In this document: piece by piece, positions 41,467 to 50,782 of the stretch
Numbering within the stretch: position 1 is the stretch's first letter
Layout: each line of letters starts with the position of its first letter
Notes under the pieces: generated by a model
The model's database searches: none
What the model was told of the DNA's origin: nothing
Seen by the model: only the letters and a program-made list of their open reading frames with translations
DNA from: Deltaproteobacteria bacterium
GTDB lineage: Bacteria; Desulfobacterota; Binatia; HRBIN30; JACQVA1
Direction: 5' to 3'
Assembly: GCA_016178705.1 (NCBI GenBank)
Contig: JACOST010000014.1
Span: 186,001-250,000 of the forward strand
DNA length: 64,000 nucleotides
Program-made: the position numbers and the translations under genes

Positions 41467-41779
41467 GTCAGCTCATCTACCCTTCGTGGCGCAGGCGTCT
41501 AACCTTGAATTGAGCGCATCAACGAATCCGGCAACTGGCGCCAGACTTCGCGTGTCAATACCGGTGCACTCATGCGTGCCTCATACATCCGAACGCGTCA
41601 CGGGTTCAAGGAGCTATGAGGGGTGCCCTCGATGCGAGATCGACCTGCAAGGCCGCCGTCAGAGCCGGTCCGCGGCCCACAAGCGGGGTCAGCCATTGAG
41701 CGGCGGAGTGACCGTCAGCCAGAGACGGCTGCCCCCACCTGAAACTCGATCGACAAACGACCCGTACCCCGAAGCGTCG
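41467..41779. other. Accessory intergenic stretch with an attC-like half-site
   Basis: 313 bp between the toxin start and the RNase E/G stop. No convincing gene. On the minus strand, 41517-41494 reads GCGCTCAATTCAAGGTTAGACGCC, resembling the 3' half of an integron attC ending in the GTTRRRY core (GTTAGAC), 28 bp ahead of the toxin ATG, as at a cassette junction. The matching 5' half (RYYYAAC) was not found within ~120 bp, so the site is partial at best. Confidence 0.35.
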
Positions 41780-43885
41780 CTACGACTCGGTCGGTGCGGG
41801 CTTCGCGCGGCGGCGGGTGGCGCCACTGTTTGCTGGCCGGCTCGGGGAGCGCTTCGGCTTTGCGCTTGATGCGGCGGCTGGCTTGGTCGCGCTATTCGCC
41901 TTCGCACGCGTGGCCGGACGGGCGCGAGCGGTGGTGCTTCGCCGACCGCCGCGTGAACGCTTCCCTGGCGCCGCGGTTTCCGGCGCGTCAACGGTGCCAG
42001 GCTCCTCAACTCGTGCGACCATTGGCGACGGCGGTTCAAGAGCGAAGTGTGCGCGCGGCGACTCCGCCTCGATCCGCGGACGATTCTCATCGGCCACTGA
42101 CTCGCGGTGCAACTGATCCACCCGCGCGGTCCCGACGGAACCCGGCTCCGACGCGAGCGCAATCTGTGCGCCAAGCGCGGCAAACGTCTCGCCGATCGCC
42201 GCCGCTGCTTGCTTGCCGCGGCCACGGCGCCGGCCGCGACCGCGGCGTCGGCGGCGTTGGCCGTTCTCAGACGCGGCGCCGGTTGCGGTCGCCGGCGCAC
42301 CGGCGGGCTTCGCCGCCGCAGCCACCGGCGCTTCGCCATTGGTCGCGACGACGGCTGCCGGCGCAACGTGACCTGGGGCGACGGCCTCGGGCGCGGGCGT
42401 CGCGGGGCGGCGCCGCTCCTCGAACTCGGACTGGTGCGGCATCAGCTTCTCACTCAACGCAACCTGGATGCGCATGCCGTAGCGGGTTTCCAACTGGGCA
42501 ATGTCGACCCGCTTCTGATTCAGGAGGTACACCGCGGCGTCGCGCGGCAACGTCACCTTCAGCCCGGCCAGATCACCCTGCGATACGCGGTTGTGCAGTT
42601 TCCGCAACGCCACGAGTGCGGCCGACTCGGGCGTGCGCACCAAGCCGTGGCCTTCGCACATCGGGCAAGCAGTATAGGTAGCCGCGGCCGCGGCCGGGCG
42701 CAGGCGCTGGCGCGAGACTTCGAGCAAGCCGAAGCGCGAGATGCGGCCGATCTCATGCTTCGCCTTATCCGGGTGCAGGGCGTCGCGCAGCGTCTTCTCG
42801 ATCTCTTGCGCGGCCTGCGCGGCGCGCATGTCGATGAAGTCGATCACGACCAGCCCGCCGAGGTCGCGCAGACGCAGTTGGCGCGCGATCTCCAGCGCCG
42901 CCTCGCGGTTGGTTTTGAACGCGGTGTCTTCTTGATTGCCGCCGCGCACCGAGCCGCCGGAGTTGACGTCGATGGCGGTGAGCGCCTCGGTGCCGTCGAT
43001 GACAATGCTGCCACCCGACTTCAGCGAGACGCGGCGCTTGTAGATCGATTCGATCTGCCCTTCGACGTTGAAGCGCGAGAAGATCGGCTGATCGCCTTCG
43101 TAGAGGTGCAGCGCGTGCGCCTGCGCCGGCATGGCGTGTTGCAAGAAGTCGAGGGCGCGCTGGTAGACTTCCTCGTTGTCGACGAAGATCTCGTTGATGT
43201 CGGGCGTGAAGTAGTCGCGGATGTTGCGCAGCACCAGATCGTGCTCGCGATACACCAGCGCGGGCGCGCGCTTGTCGGTGGCGCTTTGTTGGATAGTATC
43301 CCACAGGCCGCGCAGGTAGCTGAGGTCGCGCGCCAGCTCGTCGGAATCCTGATCGTATCCCGCGGCGGTGCGCACGATGATGCCGCAGCCGGGCGGTGGA
43401 TTCAGATTGGCGATGGCTTGGCGCAACTTGATGCGGTCTTCGCCCTCGATCTTGCGCGAGATCCCGGCGTCTTCGGAACCCGGCAGCAAGACCAGGTAGC
43501 GGCCCGGCAACGAGTAGAAGGTGCTGACCGTAGGGGGTTTGGTCGCGAATTCTTCCTTGACGATCTGCACCATCACCTCTTGTCCGGGCTTGAACAGATC
43601 GGTGATAGTGCGGCGGCGGCCGTTGCCCTCCCCCTGCGCATCGTCAGGCAGATTGCGAAAGCAGACTTCGCCGAGCGGCAGGAACGCATCGCGCTCGCCG
43701 CCGATGTCGACGAAGGCCGCATCGAGCGCCGCATGCACGCGATGGATGGTCCCCTTATAGATGTTGCCTTTGAGGTGTTCGCGGCTGAAGGATTCGATCT
43801 CGAACGATTCGAGGGTACCGTTTTCGATGATCGCCACGCGGTTCTCTTCGGCGTGGGTGACGTTGATGAGCATGACTTTGGACAT
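41780..43885 (-). CDS. rng: Ribonuclease E/G
   Basis: A protein of 701 aa. An S1 RNA-binding domain (~40-120), then the RNase E/G catalytic core: Asp306 in TAIDVNSGG and Asp349 in VVIDFIDMR bind Mg2+, and the zinc-link CPMCEGHG (Cys407, Cys410) supports dimerisation. After ~residue 490 the chain becomes Ala/Pro/Arg-rich and disordered, as in RNase E scaffolds, ending in a basic tail. It processes rRNA and mRNA from 5'-monophosphate ends. The same 3' tail is duplicated 1 kb downstream at 40778-40862. Confidence 0.93.
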   Translation of the reverse strand: MSKVMLINVTHAEENRVAIIENGTLESFEIESFSREHLKGNIYKGTIHRVHAALDAAFVDIGGERDAFLPLGEVCFRNLPDDAQGEGNGRRRTITDLFKPGQEVMVQIVKEEFATKPPTVSTFYSLPGRYLVLLPGSEDAGISRKIEGEDRIKLRQAIANLNPPPGCGIIVRTAAGYDQDSDELARDLSYLRGLWDTIQQSATDKRAPALVYREHDLVLRNIRDYFTPDINEIFVDNEEVYQRALDFLQHAMPAQAHALHLYEGDQPIFSRFNVEGQIESIYKRRVSLKSGGSIVIDGTEALTAIDVNSGGSVRGGNQEDTAFKTNREAALEIARQLRLRDLGGLVVIDFIDMRAAQAAQEIEKTLRDALHPDKAKHEIGRISRFGLLEVSRQRLRPAAAAATYTACPMCEGHGLVRTPESAALVALRKLHNRVSQGDLAGLKVTLPRDAAVYLLNQKRVDIAQLETRYGMRIQVALSEKLMPHQSEFEERRRPATPAPEAVAPGHVAPAAVVATNGEAPVAAAAKPAGAPATATGAASENGQRRRRRGRGRRRGRGKQAAAAIGETFAALGAQIALASEPGSVGTARVDQLHRESVADENRPRIEAESPRAHFALEPPSPMVARVEEPGTVDAPETAAPGKRSRGGRRSTTARARPATRAKANSATKPAAASSAKPKRSPSRPANSGATRRRAKPAPTES

Positions 43886-43972
43886 TCAGATTCTCTCCGT
43901 ACAGGAAGGACAGGGCTGGGCAGACGCGCCAGCTTTACCAAGTCTTGGCGGGCGGTGCTAGGCAGGAACAGG

Positions 43973-44302
43973 CTAAAACTTTCCCATTTTGGGCCGGTCG
44001 GATTCACCGCCCACCAATCGTATGCACTCGGCCTTCTTCGGCGGCGTGCGCGAGCAGTGGATCGAGTTCGTCATCCCGGAGGTGAGCAAGGCGCAGACGT
44101 TGGTGGTGGCCGATTGCACCCCTTCGGCTTCGGTCTGGCCGGTGACGGTCCGACACATCGACTGTCCTTCGAATTCGATGCAGACCGTGCACTGGTAGTC
44201 GCTGACTTGGAAACTGTTGTAGATCACGAGCCCGATGATCGGCGGCAAGAGGACAAGAGCCGCCACAGTTGTCTTACGTAAACCCGTTCGCTTTGGCGCC
44301 AT
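43973..44302 (-). CDS. Hypothetical small membrane-anchored protein
   Basis: A protein of 109 aa. A basic N-terminus and one TM helix (VAALVLLPPIIGLVIYNSF, residues ~12-30) precede a short extracytoplasmic part with five cysteines (YQCTVC, SMCRTV, NVCALL, IHCSR, AECIRL) and a stretch EAEGVQSATTNVCALLTSG. The cysteines could form disulfides. No known family recognised. It lies between the sensor kinase and RNase E/G genes; its start is preceded by a GC-rich 64-bp gap. Confidence 0.55.
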   Translation of the reverse strand: MAPKRTGLRKTTVAALVLLPPIIGLVIYNSFQVSDYQCTVCIEFEGQSMCRTVTGQTEAEGVQSATTNVCALLTSGMTNSIHCSRTPPKKAECIRLVGGESDRPKMGKF

Positions 44303-44366
44303 GAGCGTGCAGCTTATACACGTCGGCGGCCCTGGAGTCAGTCGGGAGCCACCCATAGTCGCGGCG

Positions 44367-47039
44367 TCATATCGGCCCCCGATCATCCGCAGCGTCGCGG
44401 GCGGTTGCGGGCAACGAGACGCGAAACGTCGAGCCGCGCCCGACCTCACTCTCGACCTCGATGGTGCCGCCCAGCGCGGTGAGCAACCGGCGGACGATGT
44501 ACAAGCCCAACCCGGCGCCGCCATAGCGCCCATTCGTTGCCCCGTCCGCCTGGCGAAACGGCTCGAAGATGTGCTCGCGTGCTGCTGGCGGAATGCCGAT
44601 GCCGGTATCGCTCACTTCGAAGGCGACGCCATCGGCGAGCGCCCCAGCGCGGACCCACACGGTCCCTTGTTCGGTGAACTTGAGCGCGTTGCCGATCAAG
44701 TTTTTCAGCACCATCTTGAGCTTGAGCGCATCGGTGTACAGGACCGGCAGACCGCTGGCGACATCCCATTGCAACCGCAGCGACGGCTTGTCGGGCGGCA
44801 CCTGACTCTCGCGCGCCAACTCGTCGGCGAGGGCCGCGATGTCGACCGTGCCGAGCGCCAGCGGCACGTTCTGAGCGTCGAAGCGGCTGAGATCGAGTGT
44901 CGCACTCACCAGGTCGAGCAGCTCGCGCGCGCTCTTGTCGAGCCGTTGAATGGTTTCGACTTGTTCGCCGCTGAGCGGACCAAACGCCTGCTCGATCAAC
45001 AGCGTCCCGTAGCCGATGATGACGTTCAGCGGGCTGCGCAGTTCGTGCGACATGCTGGCGAGGAAGTCCGACTTGAAGCGATTCGCCCGGTCCAATTCTT
45101 CCACCAGGCGCGCGTTCTCCAATGCCAACGACGCGATGTGCGCAATGCCCCGAGCGATGCGATGCTGTCGCGCGGTGAATGGCTCAGTGCGGCCGCGATA
45201 GGCGGCGTGGAGAAAGCCGATGGTTTCGTCACCGCGCCGCAGCGCCTGCAGCAGGTTCTGCGTGAGCCCGGCTTGCGCGGGCAACTGCGCGGCGAGGTGG
45301 TCGGGTCCGGCGTCGTTCGAGGCGAACTCGATCATGCCGTCGCTGCGCAATTGCGCGTGAATGGCGGCTATCGCCACTTCCGGCAGGCGCACCAACCGCA
45401 GCGTCTCCCATTGTTCCGGCGCATCGCCATAGTGCGCGGTCGGGATGAAAAGGGGCTGGTCTGGGTGTTTGAGATTCACGTAGCAACAATCGCAGCCGAG
45501 CGCTTCAGCGGTGAGGCGACACAGTCGATCCAGGAGTACCGGCGTATCGAGCGCCGCGATGAGTTCTTGGCCGATGCCCGCCAGCGCGCCGGCAACTTCC
45601 GCTTCCTCGCGCTGCGCTGCGAAGAGATCGGCTCCTTCCATCGCGACCGCGAGCTGTTGCGCGATGCCGCCGCACAGATCAGCATCTTCGGCATCGAAGC
45701 GCCGGCCGATGGTTCGATCGATGGCGAGGAACACGCCAAGGTGGCGCCCGCGCACCATCAACGGCGCCGCGATGAGCGCGCTGATACGGGGAAAGCGGAC
45801 GCGCAGATCGTCCGGCAAGTCGCCGTTGAGCACCAGCGTCTCACCGCGAGTCACGCGACCGCCGAACGGCACGCCGGGCGGAAATTCCATCTCCTCCGCA
45901 AGCGGCAGGTGCTCGGGAAGAATGCCGCGTTGGGCGATCATCCGGAAGACATTGCGCTGGGTATCCAGATAGAAGGTTGCCGCCGCATCACACGACAGCG
46001 CGGCCGAGGTCAGGGTGTGCACCCGGTCGAGCAGTTCGCGACGATCGAGTGTCGCCGCGACAGTCTTGGCCACGTCCAGCAGCACGACCGTCTTCTGCTC
46101 GGCGCGCTTGCGCGCGGTGAGGTCGCGGAGATTCGCGACCACCCAAGGACCATCCGGAACGTCGACGAGCAGTTGCGCCATCCCTTCGAGCGCGCGCCGC
46201 GAGCCGTCCGCATGCTGCATCCGCAGCTCGATCTGCCTTGGAACCCTGGGCTGCGCCAACACCGCCGCCAGTGCGGTCCTCGCCCGCGCCACTTCGTCCG
46301 CGGGGATGAAATCAAGCGCACTGCGGCCCACCAGTGCGTCAGGACGGTAGCCGAGCATCGGCTCGATCGACGGACTGACATAGCGAATCGTACCATCGAT
46401 ACCGAGGGTGGCGATGACATCGGTGACGTGTTCGATCAGCGACCGAAACAGCCGCTGGTTGCCGGCGCGCGCGGCCTCGTTTCGGGCCAATGCCATGCGC
46501 TGCTGTTCGAACGCGAATGAGACGTAGACCGATGCACCGAAAGTGACGATCATGGCGATGCCGGAGTAGTCCACCAGCGATGCGACGGTGCCGTTCACCA
46601 GCCACAGGTTACCCAGCGCGGCGAGCGCCGCCACAAAGACCAACTCGAGTTGCGCACGCCATCCCCACGGGAGGACCGCCGCTGTCGTCATCATCGCGCC
46701 GATGCTGAGCAGGCGGTAGATGGCGACGTCATGCGACATCGCTCCCGACGCGGCGGTGAGCACAGCGATCGCGCTCAGACTGAGAACCAATACGGTGACC
46801 GCGTGGCCAGCCGCGACCCGTCGTCGTAGCGCCAGCCACGCCCCGGTGACGACGGCGATTTGCCCTGCCTTCAACAGATAGAGAGCGGGAATATCCGGCT
46901 CGCGAAACGCCGCGTTGGCAAACGCGAAGACCAGATTGGACACCAAAATGATGCCGAACACGATCCGTGCGCGTTCAGCCAACAGCTCCCGCGACGCGAG
47001 GGGCGCGGGCTCAGGTTCTTCCGCGTTCCTGGCCGTCAC
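44367..47039 (-). CDS. Membrane sensor histidine kinase with PAS and two GAF domains
   Basis: A protein of 890 aa, GTG start. Six or so TM helices (~25-190) form an MHYT/MASE-like input region; then a PAS domain (~200-320, SLIEHVTDVIATLGIDGTIR), GAF-1 (~330-490), GAF-2 (~500-640, with CDCCYVNL), the HisKA helix with acceptor His in SMSHELRSPLN, and HATPase (NLIGNALKF, DTGIGIP, GGAGLGLYI). No receiver domain. Probably integrates a membrane signal with bound small ligands. No adjacent response regulator gene, so its output is unknown. Confidence 0.88.
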   Translation of the reverse strand: MTARNAEEPEPAPLASRELLAERARIVFGIILVSNLVFAFANAAFREPDIPALYLLKAGQIAVVTGAWLALRRRVAAGHAVTVLVLSLSAIAVLTAASGAMSHDVAIYRLLSIGAMMTTAAVLPWGWRAQLELVFVAALAALGNLWLVNGTVASLVDYSGIAMIVTFGASVYVSFAFEQQRMALARNEAARAGNQRLFRSLIEHVTDVIATLGIDGTIRYVSPSIEPMLGYRPDALVGRSALDFIPADEVARARTALAAVLAQPRVPRQIELRMQHADGSRRALEGMAQLLVDVPDGPWVVANLRDLTARKRAEQKTVVLLDVAKTVAATLDRRELLDRVHTLTSAALSCDAAATFYLDTQRNVFRMIAQRGILPEHLPLAEEMEFPPGVPFGGRVTRGETLVLNGDLPDDLRVRFPRISALIAAPLMVRGRHLGVFLAIDRTIGRRFDAEDADLCGGIAQQLAVAMEGADLFAAQREEAEVAGALAGIGQELIAALDTPVLLDRLCRLTAEALGCDCCYVNLKHPDQPLFIPTAHYGDAPEQWETLRLVRLPEVAIAAIHAQLRSDGMIEFASNDAGPDHLAAQLPAQAGLTQNLLQALRRGDETIGFLHAAYRGRTEPFTARQHRIARGIAHIASLALENARLVEELDRANRFKSDFLASMSHELRSPLNVIIGYGTLLIEQAFGPLSGEQVETIQRLDKSARELLDLVSATLDLSRFDAQNVPLALGTVDIAALADELARESQVPPDKPSLRLQWDVASGLPVLYTDALKLKMVLKNLIGNALKFTEQGTVWVRAGALADGVAFEVSDTGIGIPPAAREHIFEPFRQADGATNGRYGGAGLGLYIVRRLLTALGGTIEVESEVGRGSTFRVSLPATARDAADDRGPI

Positions 47040-47102
47040 GCTGGCGAGCGTAACATAGATTACGGTTGCTCGGTACGGACTATCATTGGGCTAGTGGCCG
47101 GG

Positions 47103-47720
47103 CTAGCGCTCGGCATGCGCAGCCGGCCGCTGCAGGTCCCGTTCGATCACCGCAATAATATTGTCGCTGACGCCGTCGAGGATCTGCGAGTAGAGGTCGC
47201 GCAAGGCCAGAATGCCATCGGCCTGGTCGCGCCCAGTCACCGTGCGGCTCTCATCGACGAATTCCTCGCCGATCACGGAGCCGTCGGCGCTGCGCCGCAC
47301 ATTGAGGTGCAGCGCCAAACGCGCGGTCGCCGCTTGCTCGGTGCTTAACTCGATGGTTTGCACCAAGGCTTCGATGACGTACGGCGGCCGCGGGTTGGCC
47401 TCGCGCCGCACGGTTTCGAAGCGGCCGGTGGCTTCGAGGCGGGAGCGCAAGCCCTGCGCCAGCATGCGCCCGGGTGTCGTGGTCCATTGCAAGTTGCGAC
47501 TCGAGACGACTTCCACCGGTGACTTGCGGATCACCAAGCGCAGATGATCGTATGCCGCGATGCAACTGAAGTCGGGCACCAGGATCGACGGCAGTTGCGC
47601 CCCCTCCTTCTTCGCTGCTGCGGTTGGTCGGATCTCGAAGTAGCGGACCTGCGGCGCACTCAAGCTGCACCCGACCAGCACGATCACGAGCCCGCTCACT
47701 CCCCGCAGCGCGCGCCTCAT
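47103..47720 (-). CDS. ABC-transport auxiliary lipoprotein (PqiC/ABC_trans_aux family)
   Basis: A protein of 205 aa. The lipobox VLVGCSL near residue 18 predicts an outer-membrane lipoprotein. YFEIRPT after the signal and SRNLQWTTTPGRMLAQGLRS are family signatures, as is the GEEFVDESRTVTGRDQADGI region. It is the last gene of the Mla operon, starting right after the MlaD stop with AGGAGG. It probably links the MCE substrate channel to the outer membrane. Confidence 0.87.
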   Translation of the reverse strand: MRRALRGVSGLVIVLVGCSLSAPQVRYFEIRPTAAAKKEGAQLPSILVPDFSCIAAYDHLRLVIRKSPVEVVSSRNLQWTTTPGRMLAQGLRSRLEATGRFETVRREANPRPPYVIEALVQTIELSTEQAATARLALHLNVRRSADGSVIGEEFVDESRTVTGRDQADGILALRDLYSQILDGVSDNIIAVIERDLQRPAAHAER

Positions 47721-48743
47721 CTATTCCTCCTGCTCGGTGGGACGAATCAACAGTGACGGATTCTCGCGAATGGCGCGGGCAAATTCTTCGAGATTCTCCG
47801 CCGTCGCCCGCAAGCTATTCGAGATGCGCCGCACATCCTGGCCCGACGCGCTGAGTACCAACGTGAGTTGATTCATCGTGTCGGTGAAGCTGCGCAGCGC
47901 CGTGCGGACTTCCGCCGACATCTGCTCGGCATGCTCGCCACCCAACATCGTATTGGCCGTCTGCAGCGTGCGGCCAAGCTGATCGACAGCGGTCTGAATC
48001 GGGCCGTCCGCGCGGGTGAGCGTTTGCAGGTTGACGACCACCTTGTGAGTGTCGCCGGCCACCGACGTCACCGCGCCACTGGCATTGCGGATCGCGACCG
48101 CCGCATCGCCGAGATCTGTCATCAGCGGGTTGAGCCGCTCGCTGGCTTTGACGAATGCCGGCATCGCAGTGTCGAGGTTTTCGAGCACGTCCTTGAGCTT
48201 GCCGGTCGCCGACTCGATGTTTTCGAGCGATTGTTTGAGATTGCCGACGCTCTTCGCCTCGGTGAGGTTGAGGATGCGGTTGAGTACTTCATCGGCCTTG
48301 AGCGCGATGTCTTCGGCCTTGCCGGTGATCGTACTGAGCACGGAAGATCCACCGGGAATCTCGCCGCCCGGCGGGACGAGTTCGGCGTCAGCAGTGCCGC
48401 CGGTGATCTCGACAAACATCAACCCGGTGATGCCCGATCCCGACAGTGAGGCGCGCGCGTTCTTTCGAATGGGCGTGCCGTGATCGAGGCTGAGTTCGAC
48501 CGCGACCTTGTCGACGCCGTCGGTGCGCACGCGGAAGGAGTCGATGCGCCCGACGCGCACGCCGAGCATCTTCACCGCGGCGCCGACTTCGAGCCCCGAT
48601 ACGGTTTCGCTGAAGACCGTCGTGTAATAGTCGCGCTGCTGGAGAAATGCCCGGCCCGAGATGATCACCAAGGCGATCAGCAGCAAGCCGAAGGCGATGG
48701 CGATGAAGAGGCCGAGTCGAGCGGTCTGCGCGCGCGTTCTCAT
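47721..48743 (-). CDS. mlaD: MlaD-type MCE domain protein
   Basis: A protein of 340 aa. One N-terminal TM helix (~10-32) then the MCE domain (~38-115: YYTTVFSETVSGLEVGAAVKMLGVRVGRI...SGITGLMFVEIT), followed by a long helical region (LNLTEAKSVGNLKQSLENI...) as in hexameric MCE needle proteins. It binds phospholipid in the periplasm and forms the path to the outer membrane. ATG 48743 overlaps the MlaF stop as ATGA. Longer than E. coli MlaD (~180 aa) because of the extended helix. Confidence 0.9.
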   Translation of the reverse strand: MRTRAQTARLGLFIAIAFGLLLIALVIISGRAFLQQRDYYTTVFSETVSGLEVGAAVKMLGVRVGRIDSFRVRTDGVDKVAVELSLDHGTPIRKNARASLSGSGITGLMFVEITGGTADAELVPPGGEIPGGSSVLSTITGKAEDIALKADEVLNRILNLTEAKSVGNLKQSLENIESATGKLKDVLENLDTAMPAFVKASERLNPLMTDLGDAAVAIRNASGAVTSVAGDTHKVVVNLQTLTRADGPIQTAVDQLGRTLQTANTMLGGEHAEQMSAEVRTALRSFTDTMNQLTLVLSASGQDVRRISNSLRATAENLEEFARAIRENPSLLIRPTEQEE

Positions 48744-49549
48744 GCGGCCGCTCCACGCGCCGCCACCAGGCCCAACGCTTCCGCCATGTTCAAGCCGTGG
48801 CTTGGCGGCGCGACATCTTCGCTGAAGAACCCGTCGATCCACGGATCGCCGAGCGCGCGCACCGCGGCGACGCTGCCGTCGGCTGCGACGGTGCCGTTGC
48901 GCAGCAAGACGACCCGATCGGCGATGCGCTTGACGCTGGCGGGATGGTGCGTGACGACGACGAGCGCGGCGCCGATGTCGTCGCGCAGCCGCACCATCAG
49001 TTCGTCGATCGCCACCACGGTGGCCGGATCGAGGCCCGACGACGGCTCGTCGCAGAACACCAACCGTGGTTCGTGGACCACCGCGCGCGCCAACGCGGCG
49101 CGCTTCTGCATGCCGCCGGAGAGTTCGCGCGGATAGTTGGTGACGGCATCGCCGAGGCCGACCTGCGCGAGGCGCGTGCGCGCCAAGCTACGGATCATGT
49201 CGGGCGTCAGATCGCCACGCTGCGTCAGCGGCAACGCCACGTTCTCTTCGGTGGTGAGCCCGCCCAGCAGCGCGCTGTGCTGGAACAGCATTCCCATCTG
49301 CCGCGCCACTTTTGTCCGCTCGGCCTCGTCGGCGTGCATGAGATCGACGCCCAAGACCCGGATCGTGCCGCGGGTCGGCGTCACTAGTCCGAGCATGGCG
49401 CGCAAGCTGGTGGTTTTTCCGCTGCCGCTGCCGCCAATCAGGCAGACCACTTCGCCGGCGTGGATCGTCAGCGTCAAGCCGTGCAACACGCGGTGTTCGC
49501 CGAATTCGACGACCACGTTCTCGGCTTCGATCAGTGCTTCCTTCGTCAT
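48740..49549 (-). CDS. mlaF: MlaF-type ABC transporter ATPase
   Basis: A protein of 269 aa with complete ABC motifs: Walker A GGSGSGKTT (~39-47), Q-loop in LFQHSALL, signature LSGGMQKR, Walker B LVFCDEPSSGLD and the H-loop VVVTHHP. The phrase GMLFQHSALL is typical of the MlaF/Mkl branch. It powers retrograde (or anterograde) phospholipid transport. ATGA overlaps on both sides indicate a tightly coupled operon. The ~25-residue C-terminal extension (FSEDVAPPSHGLNMAEAL) may contact the permease dimer, as the MlaF C-terminus does. Confidence 0.93.
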   Translation of the reverse strand: MTKEALIEAENVVVEFGEHRVLHGLTLTIHAGEVVCLIGGSGSGKTTSLRAMLGLVTPTRGTIRVLGVDLMHADEAERTKVARQMGMLFQHSALLGGLTTEENVALPLTQRGDLTPDMIRSLARTRLAQVGLGDAVTNYPRELSGGMQKRAALARAVVHEPRLVFCDEPSSGLDPATVVAIDELMVRLRDDIGAALVVVTHHPASVKRIADRVVLLRNGTVAADGSVAAVRALGDPWIDGFFSEDVAPPSHGLNMAEALGLVAARGAAA

Positions 49550-50643
49550 CTCACGAGCGTCTCGATTGTCACGTAGATGCCGTCGACCAAGATGATGAGG
49601 AACAACGACGCCACCACTGCGTTGGTGGCCGCGCGGCCCACGTCCTCGGCGCCGCCGCGCAAGCGCAAGCCGAAGTGGCAGCCGACGCTGACGATCACGA
49701 TAGCGAACAGCACGCTCTTAATCATGCCCGTCATCAAGTCCCACGGCACCAGCGCGCTGGTGAGTTGGGCGTAGAACGCATCGGGCGAGAGATCGAGGTA
49801 GCCGACCGCAATCAGGAAGCCGCCGAGCACGCCGAAGCAGTTGGCGAGCATGGTCAGCGCCGGTACGCCAACCACCGTGGCAAACGCCTTCGGCACGACG
49901 AGATACGGCACCGGGTCGATGCCCATCACGCGCAACGCGTCGATTTCTTCCTCGACCGCCATGGTGCCGAGCTCGGCGGCCATTGCCGAACCGCTGCGGC
50001 CGGCGATCAGGATCGCGGTGATCAGCGGTCCCATCTCACGCAGCACGCCGAGGCCGACCAGATTCGCGATGAAGATGCTGGCGCCGAACTGGCGCAACTG
50101 ATCGGCGGCTTGAAAGGCGGTGACCAGTCCGACCAGGAGCGATACGACGGCGACGATCGGCAAGCCTTCGTTGCCGATCGCGATCGATTCCCGCACGAAT
50201 TGCCCGGGACGCCACGGTCCCCGCCGCAGCAATCGGCAGGCGCTCCAGTACGCCGTATCCGCAATGAGAGAGATGAAGTCGACGCACTGCTCGGCCACGT
50301 CTTCGGCAATCGAACCGAGGAACACGAACAACGAGGAATGGTGTTCGGCGCCTTCGCCGTGCATGTGAGGTGCCGGCAGATGGCTGAGTTCTTCGAGTTG
50401 GGCGGGTGACACGCCGCGCAGTGAGAAGCTGAGCCCGGCCTGCTCGGCGACGGTCTTCAGACTCAAGAGGGCGGCGGCACCGTTAGAGCCGATGGTGGCG
50501 CAGTCACGCAGGTCCACAGCGAGTCCGTGCCGCTGCGTCAGTTCGGCGTGCCCTTGCGCGAGCAAGCGCTTGGCGCCGGCCATCGTCCGCACTTCCGCGG
50601 GCGCCGCCACCGCCGCTTCGTCAGCCCCCGCCTCGCTAGCCAT
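49546..50643 (-). CDS. mlaE: MlaE-type permease with fused N-terminal STAS (MlaB-like) domain
   Basis: A protein of 365 aa. Residues ~1-95 form a STAS domain (RHGLAVDLRDCATIGSNGAAALLSLKTVAEQAG), the role carried by separate MlaB in E. coli. The MlaE permease (~110-360) has GNEGLPIVAVVSLLVGLVTAFQ, the EF-hand-like GRSGSAMAAELGTM loop and EEIDALRVMGIDPVPYLVVPK. So this operon needs no mlaB gene. The start is uncertain: ATG 50643 or 50745. It heads the minus-strand Mla operon and diverges from the carboxypeptidase. Confidence 0.9.
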   Translation of the reverse strand: MASEAGADEAAVAAPAEVRTMAGAKRLLAQGHAELTQRHGLAVDLRDCATIGSNGAAALLSLKTVAEQAGLSFSLRGVSPAQLEELSHLPAPHMHGEGAEHHSSLFVFLGSIAEDVAEQCVDFISLIADTAYWSACRLLRRGPWRPGQFVRESIAIGNEGLPIVAVVSLLVGLVTAFQAADQLRQFGASIFIANLVGLGVLREMGPLITAILIAGRSGSAMAAELGTMAVEEEIDALRVMGIDPVPYLVVPKAFATVVGVPALTMLANCFGVLGGFLIAVGYLDLSPDAFYAQLTSALVPWDLMTGMIKSVLFAIVIVSVGCHFGLRLRGGAEDVGRAATNAVVASLFLIILVDGIYVTIETLVR

Positions 50644-50731
50644 GAGACTCGCGTCGCATCCCGGCGCTTGCGTAGCACAGGACGCGGCGCGGAGCACGCG
50701 CCCGAAACATTGGATGCCATCGGGAAATCGG

Positions 50732-50760
50732 TTTACCCGAGCCATCGTTGCCCCTACAAT
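50732..50760 (+). promoter_or_regulatory. Candidate sigma70 promoter for the carboxypeptidase gene
   Basis: TTTACC (-35, 50732-50737) and TACAAT (-10, 50755-50760) are separated by 17 nt. Transcription would begin near 50767, which disfavours the in-frame ATG at 50759 and supports translation from 50783. Confidence 0.4.
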
Positions 50761-50782
50761 GGCCGCTGTGAGTTCTCCGGCG

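Noticed and set aside
42107-44281. 724-codon plus-strand frame across RNase E/G
   Set aside because: Antisense to RNase E/G, whose catalytic residues and zinc-link are conserved; the frame shows no protein-like motifs.
44235-46520. 761-codon plus-strand frame across the sensor kinase
   Set aside because: Mirror of the HisKA/HATPase kinase; no domain signature and biased composition.
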